Origin: Aerococcaceae bacterium zg-252
GTDB lineage: Bacteria > Bacillota > Bacilli > Lactobacillales > Aerococcaceae
Assembly: GCA_016237705.1 (NCBI GenBank)
Contig: CP066204.1
Location: 1,188,001 to 1,252,000 of the forward strand
Direction: 5' to 3'
Length of the DNA: 64,000 bases
Under the pieces are notes generated by a model. That model was given only the letters and a program-made list of their open reading frames with translations. It searched no databases and was not told the DNA's origin. Below are positions 9,873 to 20,000 of the stretch, one piece after another. Numbering within the stretch: position 1 is the first letter of the stretch; each line of letters begins with the position of its first letter. Position numbers and translations under genes: made by a program.

Positions 9873-11261
9873 TTATTTTTTATGATTATCTATAGAATGA
9901 TCACGAATTAAGGCTTTCATTGCAGCAATATCTTCTCTATACTTATTTACTGGATTGAAGCGAAGTGCAATTAACATTACAAGTCCAATTACAACCGGAG
10001 CCCCTGACTTCAAAAAATTAAGAGCAAAAAGTGTGGCTGCATTTTGTTCACCAACAGCATTCGCAATATAGCCTGTCAATCCTAAAATGAAAAGTATGCC
10101 CGAGTTTGTAATTGTTCCACCACATTTTTGTGCAAATCCTTTAATTGAAGAAATCAGACCATTAGCTGAAATCCCCTCGGTAAACTGTATGTAGTCAATG
10201 GCATCATTTACTAAAACATTTACAAGTGCATTTTGCATTGTAGCAAATAATGATGCACCAAAGCTCAATATACATAGTAAGATAAAACTACTTTTTCCAA
10301 AGAAAAACATGAATACATAAAAGAAACTTGATGTTAATACTGAAAAAGTAATTGCTTTTTCAGCAGTTTTAAAGAATTTTAACGTCAATGGCATAATCAG
10401 CATCATAGATAATAGTCCAGCTGGTGAAGCAACTAACATAAAAGCACTAACAAGATCTGGACGCTGGAAATAATAAATCATATAATACACGGAAGAAGCA
10501 AATGATAACCCATAGCCAACAGAAACTAATACCCAAACAATAATAAATGGTATCAGCTCTTTATGCTTCAATATACGTTTCAAATCTTGAGTTAATGGTC
10601 GATCGGGTAACGGCTCAATATATTTTTCTTGTGATGTAGCAAAAAGACCCCAAAATGAGATACATGACAATAAACCTAAAATCAGCATCAACGGAATCCA
10701 ACCATTTGAAATCCCAAAAGTATTTTCAAAAAATGATTTTAAATCTAAACCAAAAGAAGTTCCTATAGTAAACATTAAAGCTGATGAAATAGCTCCAAAT
10801 GTAATAATTTTATTTCGAAGTTCATCATTTTTTACATGTGCTGGTAAAATTGACATTTGTGGCATTGTATACATGGTAACAGTCATACCAAATCCTATTT
10901 GCATGATTAACGCCCACCAAAACTTGCCATTCTGTGATAACGAAGGATTTTGCCACATTAAAGTTCCAAATATAGTTAAAAGGATAGGAGCCGGTACAAA
11001 ATATGGACGATAACGACCCCAGCGTGATTTAGTTCTATCTGCAATAATACCCATAATTGGATCATTAATCGCATCCCATAAAGAACCAATAAACATTACT
11101 AAAGCTGCCATACTTGCAGTAATTCCCATAGTATCTGTCATATAGACACTAAAATATGTCGATATCAGTGCAAGCATCATCATTGCGGTTCCATTTACAG
11201 ATGTTGCATGAAAAAAAGTAAATTTCTTATCTAATTTTTCTTCAAGTTCTCGTTTTTCCAT
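9873..11261 (-). CDS. GPH-family (MelB-like) sugar:cation symporter
   Basis: 462 residues with about 12 hydrophobic segments. The sequence follows the glycoside-pentoside-hexuronide family: an N-terminal DTMGITASMAALVMFIGSLWDAINDPIMGIIADRTKSRWGRYRP stretch, in which the WDAINDP and DRTKSRWGRYRPY elements are the family signature, and a later NDAIDYIQFTEGISANGL stretch. It should carry a glycoside or oligosaccharide with Na+ or H+ for the GH43 enzyme encoded next. GAGGAG precedes the ATG. It is transcribed away from the araC-type regulator, which is its likely controller. Confidence 0.88.
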   Translation of the reverse strand: MEKRELEEKLDKKFTFFHATSVNGTAMMMLALISTYFSVYMTDTMGITASMAALVMFIGSLWDAINDPIMGIIADRTKSRWGRYRPYFVPAPILLTIFGTLMWQNPSLSQNGKFWWALIMQIGFGMTVTMYTMPQMSILPAHVKNDELRNKIITFGAISSALMFTIGTSFGLDLKSFFENTFGISNGWIPLMLILGLLSCISFWGLFATSQEKYIEPLPDRPLTQDLKRILKHKELIPFIIVWVLVSVGYGLSFASSVYYMIYYFQRPDLVSAFMLVASPAGLLSMMLIMPLTLKFFKTAEKAITFSVLTSSFFYVFMFFFGKSSFILLCILSFGASLFATMQNALVNVLVNDAIDYIQFTEGISANGLISSIKGFAQKCGGTITNSGILFILGLTGYIANAVGEQNAATLFALNFLKSGAPVVIGLVMLIALRFNPVNKYREDIAAMKALIRDHSIDNHKK

Positions 11262-11282
11262 ATGTCATACTCCTCAAAAAAG

Positions 11283-11299
11283 ATATTCTGGTAGAATAT
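11283..11299. promoter_or_regulatory. palindromic operator-like site in the symporter/araC intergenic region
   Basis: ATATTCT and AGAATAT flank GGT, a perfect 7-3-7 palindrome about 22 bases before the symporter start. An 8-base piece of it, CTGGTAGA, recurs inverted as TCTACCAG near 11373-11381 on the regulator side. Binding by the AraC-type protein is an inference. Confidence 0.4.
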
Positions 11300-11468
11300 G
11301 TAACTTTTTCTGTCAAAACTACAATATAGAAACATTTTAAAGTAATCAGTCATAATTCAAATTTATTTTCATATCTACCAGTTACTTATATTTTAATGAC
11401 AAATATGCTACAATAACATATAAAATATCAACCTACTATTAGTTTAATTACACAGAAAGCGACATTAT

Positions 11469-12479
11469 ATGAAAAAGAAAAATAATATATCAAAATTTCC
11501 TAGTCCAACTGAAAACACTCGATCCGCTGATAATTTCCCATTGATTGATTTACGTATTCCACTCTCTATGTTTTTCAAACAATCAGTCACAAATGGCTTA
11601 CTATACACATCCGTTCAACCTCATGAACTAAATTTTATTGTTAGCGATCCTTCCACTGAAATGTATAAATCAAATTCATTCCAATTATTCTACGTTCTTT
11701 CAGGTCAAGTTAGAAAATGTATCGAAAATATGGAGTATACTTTTTTAGCAGGTCAAGGATGTATATTAAACCGTTTTATTGCACATAGTGATTTAATCAC
11801 AAATGGACATCTGCTCATACTAAATATCTCAGAATCATTTATGAAAGATATATTATCATCACTTGACCAAGCTTACAGCCAACAACCAATTTTAAGATAT
11901 CTTAATCAATTCTTGAATTCTGAACAGGATATACAAAAGAACTTTATTGAATTTTCGTCAAAATTACCCATTGAATCTCACGTATTCCGAACTCTTTTAG
12001 ATAATATTCAATTAGAATTATCATCTGATACTATTGGAGCAAGTTTTTTTCAAAAAGGTTTAATACTTAGACTTTTATATATACTACAAAATCCAGAACA
12101 CTTTAATTTAAATATAATTAATATTGACATCAACAAAGAGGATTTTCTTGTCAATCGCCTTACCACTCTCATTGAGGCTAGCCATGGTAATATCTCTCGT
12201 GATGAGATTAAGGCAATACTGCATTATCATCCGGAATATCTTAATCGACTACTGAAAAAAAAATACAAACAGTCTATTTCAAATTACTCTAAAACCATAC
12301 GCATACAAAAAGCTCAACAATTATTAATCGAAACAAACTTAACCATTTCATCTATCGCAGAAGCTTTATTTTTTTCAAGTGAGCAATATTTTTATAACTT
12401 CTTCAAAAAAATGACGGGTTACTCCCCTAAGCAATATCGTTTAAAATTTCAAAAGATTGATGTTCCTTCTAAAATTTAA
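11469..12479 (+). CDS. AraC-family transcriptional regulator
   Basis: 336 residues. An N-terminal cupin-like sensing part (SNSFQLFYVLSGQVRKCIENMEYTFLAGQGCILNRFIAHS, residues about 75-115) is followed by two helix-turn-helix motifs at the C terminus (ISRDEIKAILHYHPEYLNRLLKKKY and LTISSIAEALFFSSEQYFYNFFKKMTGYSPKQYR). It is divergent from the symporter/GH43 pair across 207 bp and most likely activates it in response to the imported sugar. The ligand is unknown. Confidence 0.88.
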   Translation: MKKKNNISKFPSPTENTRSADNFPLIDLRIPLSMFFKQSVTNGLLYTSVQPHELNFIVSDPSTEMYKSNSFQLFYVLSGQVRKCIENMEYTFLAGQGCILNRFIAHSDLITNGHLLILNISESFMKDILSSLDQAYSQQPILRYLNQFLNSEQDIQKNFIEFSSKLPIESHVFRTLLDNIQLELSSDTIGASFFQKGLILRLLYILQNPEHFNLNIINIDINKEDFLVNRLTTLIEASHGNISRDEIKAILHYHPEYLNRLLKKKYKQSISNYSKTIRIQKAQQLLIETNLTISSIAEALFFSSEQYFYNFFKKMTGYSPKQYRLKFQKIDVPSKI

Positions 12480-12946
12480 GTAATATTAGTCTTATTATTA
12501 AATTCAATTACTATAAGTGATACTTCCGGGAGGTATTCTGTTTTTATATGCGAATGATATAATTACAATTACAATTTTTTACTATTATTATGCTGGAAAA
12601 GCATAGCGACTTGAACATCTATAATATAAAATTTAAATCATATAGCATTCAGTTTGTCATGTACTGCATATAATATTTCGTATCTACGTCAGTTACGACC
12701 ATAGAACGAGATAATACTCTTTGTCAAACATTAACAAATCCTTGTATCTATCTTCCTTCGAATACTCTCTTAAAAATGAGAAAGGACTAGGTAAAAAGTC
12801 CACAAATTTTAACAAATGAAATTAAAGATGTTAATTTAACAACATTCTTAACATTCGATTCGTTCCAATTTCTGACTTTTTGCCCAGTCTCTTGAACTGA
12901 CATATCTTAAATAATCAACTGCACTTATCAATTTTTCTCTCTAAAT
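12480..12946. other. 467-bp intergenic region between araC and the alpha/beta hydrolase gene
   Basis: AT-rich and without a supported gene. The right part (12783-12891) is a copy of the 104-bp repeat family B. On the minus strand a stop-free stretch of about 24 codons near 12700-12775 (SKEDRYKDLLMFDKEYYLV) looks coding-like but has no start or continuation; it may be a gene relic or chance. Confidence 0.45.
12783..12891. repeat. repeat family B, copy 1 (about 105 bp, inverted ends)
   Basis: The left end AGGACTAGGTAAAAAGTCC matches the reverse complement of the right end GACTTTTTGCCCAGTCTCT. The same arrangement and length recur at 16937 and 62249. This copy lies between convergent genes and could also act as a bidirectional terminator. 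Confidence 0.7.
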
Positions 12947-13882
12947 TTATTTCGTTAAAAACTCCTCAATGGCTGGAAATGCCACTTGATTAAAAGCATT
13001 ATCTATCCAATGTCTTCCAGCTTCAACTGTTACTAATTTCGAATCTGAAAATAGTTTGTTAGCTTCAACAGCATATTCATACGGTACAACTTCATCCTTA
13101 GTCCCATGTATGATTAATACTTGTGCCGAAATTTTTTCTATTTCCTTATTTATATTAATGCCCAGTGCATCTTTTAAGTAAACAGAACCAAGTTGGGCAT
13201 TTCTATGTGTAATGACCGTAGGAATATTATCAACGGACGCAACACCTAAATTATCAAACGTTTCTTTAACATCATCAAATAAAACATATGCTGGGAAAAT
13301 CAAAACTAATTTATTGATATTATCTGGATTTTCTGCTGCATACAAGGTAGAAACTACTCCTCCTTGACTAACACCTAAGAGATTAATGTTATCGGTATCT
13401 ACAAAAGATTCATTTGATAATTGATTTACAACTGCAGATAAGTCTAATTTTTCTGTCAAAACTGACATGGATAGCATATCTGTTCCACCACTTTTAGAAT
13501 TTCTACTACCACCATAAAAATCAAATCGATAAACTATAAAACCGAGACGTGCAAGAAAATCAGCATATTCATCATACCTTTCCAACGTATTATTAAAACC
13601 ATGAGCTATAATTATAAGTGGTCGCTTCTCTTCTCTAAATGATTTGGCAGCTGTCAGCACACCGTAGAGCTGAATATCTCCCCGCTGCACCATATAGTTT
13701 TCAGAAATAATTTCTTCATCGTTTTGTGATTCCATACCATATGCTGTTACTAATTCTACTTGAAAAAGCTCTGCTACTGTTTGTTTTACTCCAGTGATTA
13801 CTAATTGTGCATTGATTTTCTGACTAAGCATTAAAATAATTACACTTCCCAATAGAATGAAAATTTTTGTTTTTCTTTTCAT
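12947..13882 (-). CDS. secreted or membrane-anchored alpha/beta hydrolase
   Basis: 311 residues. An N-terminal hydrophobic segment (TKIFILLGSVIILMLSQKINA) acts as a signal peptide or anchor. The hydrolase fold shows the oxyanion region IIAHGFNNT, nucleophile elbow GVSQGG, acid in IHGTKDEVVP and histidine in EAGRHWIDN. This is the pattern of serine carboxylesterases and of cinnamoyl/feruloyl esterase-like enzymes. The gene stands alone with a repeat on either side. It could remove acyl groups from plant or host glycans, in line with the GH43 region nearby, but its substrate is unknown. Confidence 0.8.
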   Translation of the reverse strand: MKRKTKIFILLGSVIILMLSQKINAQLVITGVKQTVAELFQVELVTAYGMESQNDEEIISENYMVQRGDIQLYGVLTAAKSFREEKRPLIIIAHGFNNTLERYDEYADFLARLGFIVYRFDFYGGSRNSKSGGTDMLSMSVLTEKLDLSAVVNQLSNESFVDTDNINLLGVSQGGVVSTLYAAENPDNINKLVLIFPAYVLFDDVKETFDNLGVASVDNIPTVITHRNAQLGSVYLKDALGININKEIEKISAQVLIIHGTKDEVVPYEYAVEANKLFSDSKLVTVEAGRHWIDNAFNQVAFPAIEEFLTK

Positions 13883-13926
13883 TTTCTATTTTCCTCCTTT
13901 CGACTCTAATGTGTTGAAATAATATT

Positions 13927-14007
13927 TCTGAAATTTCCTTCGTGCATTATTCACGTATCCTAGTAATTTCTTCCAGTGGTTCATTTCGAAATATTCATTG
14001 TCACACT
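13927..14007. repeat. repeat family A, partial copy a
   Basis: Contains CCAGTGGTTCATTTC followed by CATTGTCACACT, the right half of the family A palindrome seen in full at 24140 and 26261. It lies between two minus-strand hydrolase genes. Confidence 0.6.
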
Positions 14008-14088
14008 AAAGTTTTTTAATATTAGCACACTGTACCATTTTATTTCAACTCTAAGCACCACACGCTCTCTGCCATACTATCATCATTA

Positions 14089-15291
14089 TTAATAACGACT
14101 TTGCTCAACTAACCAATCTAGCATTTCCTTATTTTGATAAACAATTTCCCATGAGCCATGATATACCTTTTTTAATCCAGCAGCTTCCATTTCTTCATCG
14201 CTATAAAGCGTAATTTTATTATGAGTTGCACCCATTTGACGCAAAATCTTTTCCATTATTTCAGCCGTGTAGTAAGTCGTAATTTGGTCATTCTCTGCTT
14301 GCACAAACCAAATCGGTACATTAATTAATGCTTTATAATCACTCAAAGTTTGCTGCATTTCATTATATGTATCTTGATACTGCTCTTGCGTAATTTTAAG
14401 TTTAGAATTATCTTCGATTTGATAGGCTAAATCATATTTTTTCGAAATAGGAATTACGGTATCTTTGGCACTTACAATTAAAGCTCCTGCAAATAAATCT
14501 GGATATTGCATCAGGAATCGTATTGCTCCCCCACCACCCGATGACGCACCGGTAATCGTAATACGATTAGCAGCTACTTTCTCTTCATTTATCAAAGATT
14601 GAATCAATTCATATTTCGCATCATTGAATGCCTCCATTAACGATAGTTCTTCCGGAACATCACTAATACCAAACGAATAATTTTCTGGATATTGAACCGA
14701 TAAAACCAACGCATCATATTGATGTTCTAACCAAGTTGTCGCACCTTGATTTGCCACAAGATTCGCTCCTTCGAATGATAGTGACAATACTTCTCCACCT
14801 GTATGTTCCCAAATAATCAATGGTTTCGGTGTTACTGCAATCTCTTTAGGTGTATACAGCCAATAAGTTATTTGTGTTCCTTTACTGTCTGTAAAGATGC
14901 TTTTTTCAAATTCATCAGCATATTGTGTTAAAACCGTCATCTGTTCTTTCTCACTATTTTGGTTCAAGCCAAAGCTACCTCGCTTGCACCATATTCTATT
15001 CAAACGATTTTTGTCATCTGAGATTTTTATCTCAATAATCGAATCAAACGGTATATCTTCAATATCAATGATTAATTCACCATTATCTTGTATAATCCTT
15101 TCAATTTTCAGTTCGAACACAGAAATAACAGCTTCTTTTGTTTTAAAATTCACTTGTTTATTCGTTACAGCAATATGAATATCTGATGCAACAAATATTT
15201 CATCACTCGCATCTAATTTATAAATAAATTTATCCAGCATACGTCCTTTTGGGGATACATAAGTACTAGCAATTACTTTATCAGCTTCCAT
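14089..15291 (-). CDS. PHB-depolymerase/prolyl-oligopeptidase-like serine esterase
   Basis: 400 residues, no signal peptide. The N-terminal 120 residues are a beta-rich Ig-like part. The C-terminal alpha/beta hydrolase carries the nucleophile motif GASSGGGGA, a following PDLFAGALIVSA segment, an acid in VQAENDQITTYY and a histidine near VYHGSWEIV. The frame opens at a TTG at 15318, but the ATG nine codons later (15291) has AGGAAG about 7 bases upstream and is the better start. It lies 29 bases after the DUF1593 gene and is probably in the same operon, which suggests joint action on a carbohydrate ester. Confidence 0.8.
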   Translation of the reverse strand: MEADKVIASTYVSPKGRMLDKFIYKLDASDEIFVASDIHIAVTNKQVNFKTKEAVISVFELKIERIIQDNGELIIDIEDIPFDSIIEIKISDDKNRLNRIWCKRGSFGLNQNSEKEQMTVLTQYADEFEKSIFTDSKGTQITYWLYTPKEIAVTPKPLIIWEHTGGEVLSLSFEGANLVANQGATTWLEHQYDALVLSVQYPENYSFGISDVPEELSLMEAFNDAKYELIQSLINEEKVAANRITITGASSGGGGAIRFLMQYPDLFAGALIVSAKDTVIPISKKYDLAYQIEDNSKLKITQEQYQDTYNEMQQTLSDYKALINVPIWFVQAENDQITTYYTAEIMEKILRQMGATHNKITLYSDEEMEAAGLKKVYHGSWEIVYQNKEMLDWLVEQSRY

Positions 15292-15320
15292 AATGTCACT
15301 TCCTAACTCTATATTCAATC

Positions 15321-16778
15321 CTACTCAACCGTCAAAATAATTCGCTGATACGTTGTCAATGGTGTATCACATTGATTTGATACTTCTAAAATAATATGGA
15401 ATGTTTCCCCACTTTTCGCATCTTCAGGAATGTTTATTTTTACAGTTGATGTATCTATCCCTTCCATATCAAGTTCCCAATCCTTTTCAATTGTATCTGA
15501 ATGAATGGACATCACAAACTCCATGCCGCCAAACGCTCTTTTTTCTTCTATCATCTGAACATGACTGAAATCCCAATAAGTCGATACTTCTTCGTAACAC
15601 CACCACTTATAAACTAAAGGCAAATCATTTAAATCTTTTGCTTGTGCATTCAATATCACTGTTTGACCAGCTAATACAGATTTATCTTCAATAGTTGACA
15701 CTACAGGATAGTGATTCACTTGATGAAATTGGTCAGTCGTACACCATTTTGCTCGTGCAGCAAAATCAGCTTGAATCGCTTGAATCCAACGAACAAATGA
15801 GTATTCAACTTCAAAACGTGATGTTGCAGGATTATAGTCATACGCTCGATTTTGATACGTTTGATTATGGACTTTCTTAAATCGACCGCCCCAACCACCA
15901 TAGCTCGGAGATTCATACCCACGCAATGCAGTTTGCAACAAATAAAAATATGACGGAGAGTCACCTTCTGAAATAAAATCATATCGCTGACATTCTGGGT
16001 GAGCAATCAAATAAGATTCTTGCCCAAACTGATCTGAATCAAGCTCCCCTTTTAAGTAATGACCGTCTCCTATTAATGCATATTTTTCAAGTAATTCCCC
16101 TTTACCTACAATATGCTTTAATTGCCATTGACTTTCAAATAATGCTTTACGAGCAGTATCCAAGTTTTTCCAGCCGTAAGAAAAATAGCCAAAATTCATA
16201 TCATCACTTAAAATCGTTAGATTCCAATTGGGTGCGATATAATCTCGATAGGTTGAGTCTTGTTCTAAAATCATGTACAACACGACTTTCATTTCAACTT
16301 TTGCTTTTATTTCAGACCATTGAGCAGTATGCTCGTATCGCTCTTGAATTGTTTTTAAAGCACGAGCAGTCGTATTCGTACCACCCCACGTTTGAATATA
16401 TAATGGTCGAGTATCGTTATCTAATATTAATTCAGCTAAAAAATTAGAACCCTCTGTTTCCTCAGACATTTCACCTACATCAGAAATATTTCCAATGCGA
16501 TATACTGATTGTAAGGTTTCGGGAGTCGGATAGTCTACATCATGTCGGATAAGATTTGCATAAACTTTTCCATAATATTGAATCATCTTAGGAATCCAAG
16601 TAGTACCAGTCCAACGATAAGGTGGCTTGGTTGAATTTCCACTGTAATGAAACATCGAAGACGTCAAAATAATACCTGCCACTTCCATGTCATTAGCATA
16701 CATTAATAAGCGAATAAAAGAATTAATATCATCAATTTCACCATCAGTTGTTACAACGGTTCTTAATTTTTTCTTCAT
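15321..16778 (-). CDS. DUF1593 nucleoside-hydrolase-like protein
   Basis: 485 residues. The N-terminal two thirds match the DUF1593/Sde182 type, whose fold resembles inosine-uridine nucleoside hydrolases: RTVVTTDGEIDDINSFIRLL (the Asp-rich loop corresponding to the metal site), EVAGIILTSS, LYIQTWGGTNTTARAL and SPSYFYLLQTALRG. The last 110 residues are an Ig-like domain (VSTIEDKSVLAGQTVILNAQA, then a final TTYQRIILTVE). There is no signal peptide. Homologues occur in polysaccharide-utilisation loci; activity is not established. The ATG at 16778 has GGAGG 8 bases upstream and is preferred over a TTG at 16802. Confidence 0.85.
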   Translation of the reverse strand: MKKKLRTVVTTDGEIDDINSFIRLLMYANDMEVAGIILTSSMFHYSGNSTKPPYRWTGTTWIPKMIQYYGKVYANLIRHDVDYPTPETLQSVYRIGNISDVGEMSEETEGSNFLAELILDNDTRPLYIQTWGGTNTTARALKTIQERYEHTAQWSEIKAKVEMKVVLYMILEQDSTYRDYIAPNWNLTILSDDMNFGYFSYGWKNLDTARKALFESQWQLKHIVGKGELLEKYALIGDGHYLKGELDSDQFGQESYLIAHPECQRYDFISEGDSPSYFYLLQTALRGYESPSYGGWGGRFKKVHNQTYQNRAYDYNPATSRFEVEYSFVRWIQAIQADFAARAKWCTTDQFHQVNHYPVVSTIEDKSVLAGQTVILNAQAKDLNDLPLVYKWWCYEEVSTYWDFSHVQMIEEKRAFGGMEFVMSIHSDTIEKDWELDMEGIDTSTVKINIPEDAKSGETFHIILEVSNQCDTPLTTYQRIILTVE

Positions 16779-16936
16779 CTCAATTACCTCCATATCTATC
16801 AACTAAATAAATCTTATATTCATTAGTATAGCCTTAAAAAAGCGTTACCACAGTAGCCGATTAACATGCGTCTTGTGTTTATTTCTTAGATTGATATTTA
16901 TATCGATTTAGGGTAGTAATTGAAACAATGCAAAAA

Positions 16937-17040
16937 AGGACTGAACATAAAGTCCTAGAATTACAACAAGTTGATATATCAGAATGCTATGTTATCACAT
17001 TTCAAATATTGTTGTATTTTTGAACTTTTTGCCCAGTCCT
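16937..17040. repeat. repeat family B, copy 2 (104 bp)
   Basis: Begins AGGACTGAACATAAAGTCC and ends GAACTTTTTGCCCAGTCCT, which are inverted copies of each other. It lies 33 bp beyond the stop of the LPXTG gene and may serve as its terminator. Confidence 0.7.
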
Positions 17041-17073
17041 ATTGGATATTCGATAGAAACGAATCGCTATAAA

Positions 17074-20000
17074 CTATTCATCTTCTTGTTTTTTACGAAC
17101 AAGTGCACCTGCCATTAGAAGTAACATTAAAGCTGCTCCAGTAATAAAGTATGGAGTCTCTTTTTCTCCCGTTTCCGGTAAACTCATCACTTTAGATGAC
17201 TGAACTTTTAATGATTCTGGTGTATCTTCATTAGGTTGACTTGGTTCGTTACCTTTTGGTTCTTCGTCTTTCGGTTCTTCGCCTTTCGGTTCTTCACCTT
17301 TTGGCTCTTCGCCTTTCGGTTCTTCGCCTTTCGGTTGCTCGCCTTTTGGTCCTTCGCCTTTCGGTTGCTCATCTTTTGGTTCTTCACCTTTCGGTTCTTC
17401 ACCTTTTGGCTCTTCACCTTTCGGTTGCTCGCCTTTCGGTTCTTCACCTTTTGGCTCTTCACCTTTCGGTTCTTCGCCTTTCGGTTCTTCATCTTTTGGC
17501 TCTTCACCTTTTGGATCTTCGCCTTTTGGCTCTTCACCTTTTGGCTCTTCGCCTTTTGGCTCTTCACCTTTCGGTTGCTCATCTTTTGGTTGCTCATTTT
17601 CTGGTTTCAATGGATTATCACAACCGCATTCTCCGTCTTTGCCGTCTCGGCCGTCTACGCCATCACGACCGTCTTTTCCATTTTTCACAAAAGTGCGACT
17701 GATTTCTTTACCATTGCCGTCTGTAATAATAATCCAGTAACCCTCGTTACTTTCACTATCTTTTCCGGTTATTGTTTCAATTGTCGGTGTTTTTCCGTCT
17801 TTTCCGTCTACACCGTCACTTCCTGGTAATCCGTCGTTACCATCTCGGCCCGGTGCTCCGTCTTCACCTTTGTCTCCTTTTTCACCGTCTGGTATAAAGG
17901 TTTCTACTGATTCGCCGTTTCCATTAATGATTGTAACTATTGTACCTTGTTTACCTTCTTTTTCTCCACGTGTTGCCGTTACAGTCGGAGTTTTGCCGTC
18001 TTGTCCATCTACACCGTCACGTCCTGGTAATCCGTCATTACCATCTCGGCCCGGTGCTCCGTCTTCACCTTTGTCTCCTTTTTCACCGTCCGGTATAAAG
18101 GTTTCTACTGATTCGCCGTTTCCATTAGTGATTGTAACGATTGTACCTTGTTTACCTTCTTTTTCACCACGTGTTGTCGTTATAGTTGGAGTTTTGCCGT
18201 CTTGTCCATTCATTCCGTCACGTCCTGGTAATCCGTCTTTTCCGTCCATACCGTTTTGACCTGGTGCCCCGTCTTCACCTTTGTCTCCTTTTTCACCGTC
18301 CGGTATAAAGGTTTCTACTTCTTCTCCATCACCATTAGTTATTGTAACAATTGTACCTTGTTTACCTTCTTTTTCACCACGTGTTGCCGTTACAGTTGGA
18401 GTTTTGCCGTCCACTCCGTCTCGGCCTGGTGCTCCGTCTTCTCCTTTGTCTCCTTTTTCGCCATCCGGTATAAAGGTTTCAACTGATTCGCCGTTTCCAT
18501 TAATGATTGTAACTATTGTACCTTGTTTACCTTCTTTTTCTCCACGTGTTGCCGTTACAGTCGGAGTTTTGCCGTCTTTTCCATCTACACCGTCACGTCC
18601 TGGTAATCCGTCTTTTCCGTCCATACCATTTTGACCTGGAGCTCCGTCTTCTCCTTTATCACCTTGTGTAATAACTGGTACTGCTGTCGCATTAATAGCA
18701 TCACTTGGTGTCTTATCCGTTTCAGTTTGTTTAACTGTTACAGATTGTCCTTTTTCAAAGGCTGGCACATTTTCAATCAACCATGTACCGTCTTCACCTA
18801 CTGTAACTGATTTAATTTCACCATTTGGTAAACGAACTTCAACCGTTGCATTCGGTTGACCTTTACCACTAACAGACGTTTCGCCCTCAATCACTTTATT
18901 GATACTTGGGTCTGCTGATTGAACACTATTCGTATTTTCAGGCAATTCAAGAACAGTCAAATCAAATATCACTGATTTTGTCTTCGTTCCACGAGCATTC
19001 GTAAGTGTTACTGGAATTTCAAATGTACCACTTACACCTGGTTTACCTGAAAATGTCTTCGTTGTTTCGTCATAAGTTATACCGTCTGGCAACATAGTTT
19101 TATCGACAGTTAACGTCGCACCTTCCGTATGCATGATAACAGCATCACGGATACTTGAACCTTTCCATACTGTTTGAATTGGACGACTTAAACTTAAATC
19201 AAGCGAATCATCCACAACACTAAAGCTTACGGTTGTTTTCGCTACTGCACCACCCAAATCTTCAGGATTCGCAGCTTGGAAAACAAGATTAAAGTTTCCT
19301 AATTTACTTGGTGTACCAAATAAAGTCTTAGTTTTTGGATCATAGTGAATACCATACTCACTAAAGACTGCCGCATCAATATTTTCTTCTGATACGTCAC
19401 TATATGGTGTCCAAAGCGAAATATTCGCATGCTCACTTGGACTAATTACAATACTTTCCATTGCTGTACCTAAGTCCACTGTTTGCTCTTTAGGAGTAGC
19501 ATCTACCGTAACCGGTAATGGTGTAACTTTAATGTTGATGTCCTTTGTTACTCTAGTCCCACTCTCAGCTCCTGGATAGTAAGCAACAATTTGAATTGTA
19601 GTACCATTTTCTCCATAAGTAATTCTTTCTGGTGTTCCTGAAATTGTTTGGGTTTCAGGGTCATACTGCAAGCCCTCTGGAAGATATGAACGAAGTTCAA
19701 TTTTCGCTCCTTCTGTCGCAGTAATTTTAATATCTTGCATTTTATCCAATACTTGTACAGTACGGTCTTCAGCTGTCACTTCGAGTGGTCTTGGAGTAAC
19801 AGTAATTTTAAATGTACTCGTCGCATCACGATTAATCTCTCGACCTAAGACCGTTTTCGTCTGACGGTAATTAATTTCAAAAGTTGACTCACCCGGTCGT
19901 TCCGGTGTTCCTGAAATAGTGTTAGTCTCACGATTGTAGGTCAACCCAGCTGGCAAGCGGTGAAATACCCAATCATTAGTAATCGTAACACCTTTCGGCA

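Noticed and set aside
12700-12775. 24-codon coding-like stretch in the araC-hydrolase gap
   Set aside because: It has no start codon, no ribosome site and no continuation; reported only as a possible relic in the intergenic entry, not as a pseudogene.
17236-17829. 197-codon and 153-codon plus-strand open frames inside the LPXTG gene
   Set aside because: They are the complement of the 15-bp PKGEE repeats and collagen-like repeats (FRFFTFW-type periodic peptides), with no ribosome site. They are by-products of the repeat.
17780-18665. CRISPR-like spaced repeats
   Set aside because: The repeats are coding, in frame, of 165-210 bp and without unique spacers of constant length; no cas genes are in the window.
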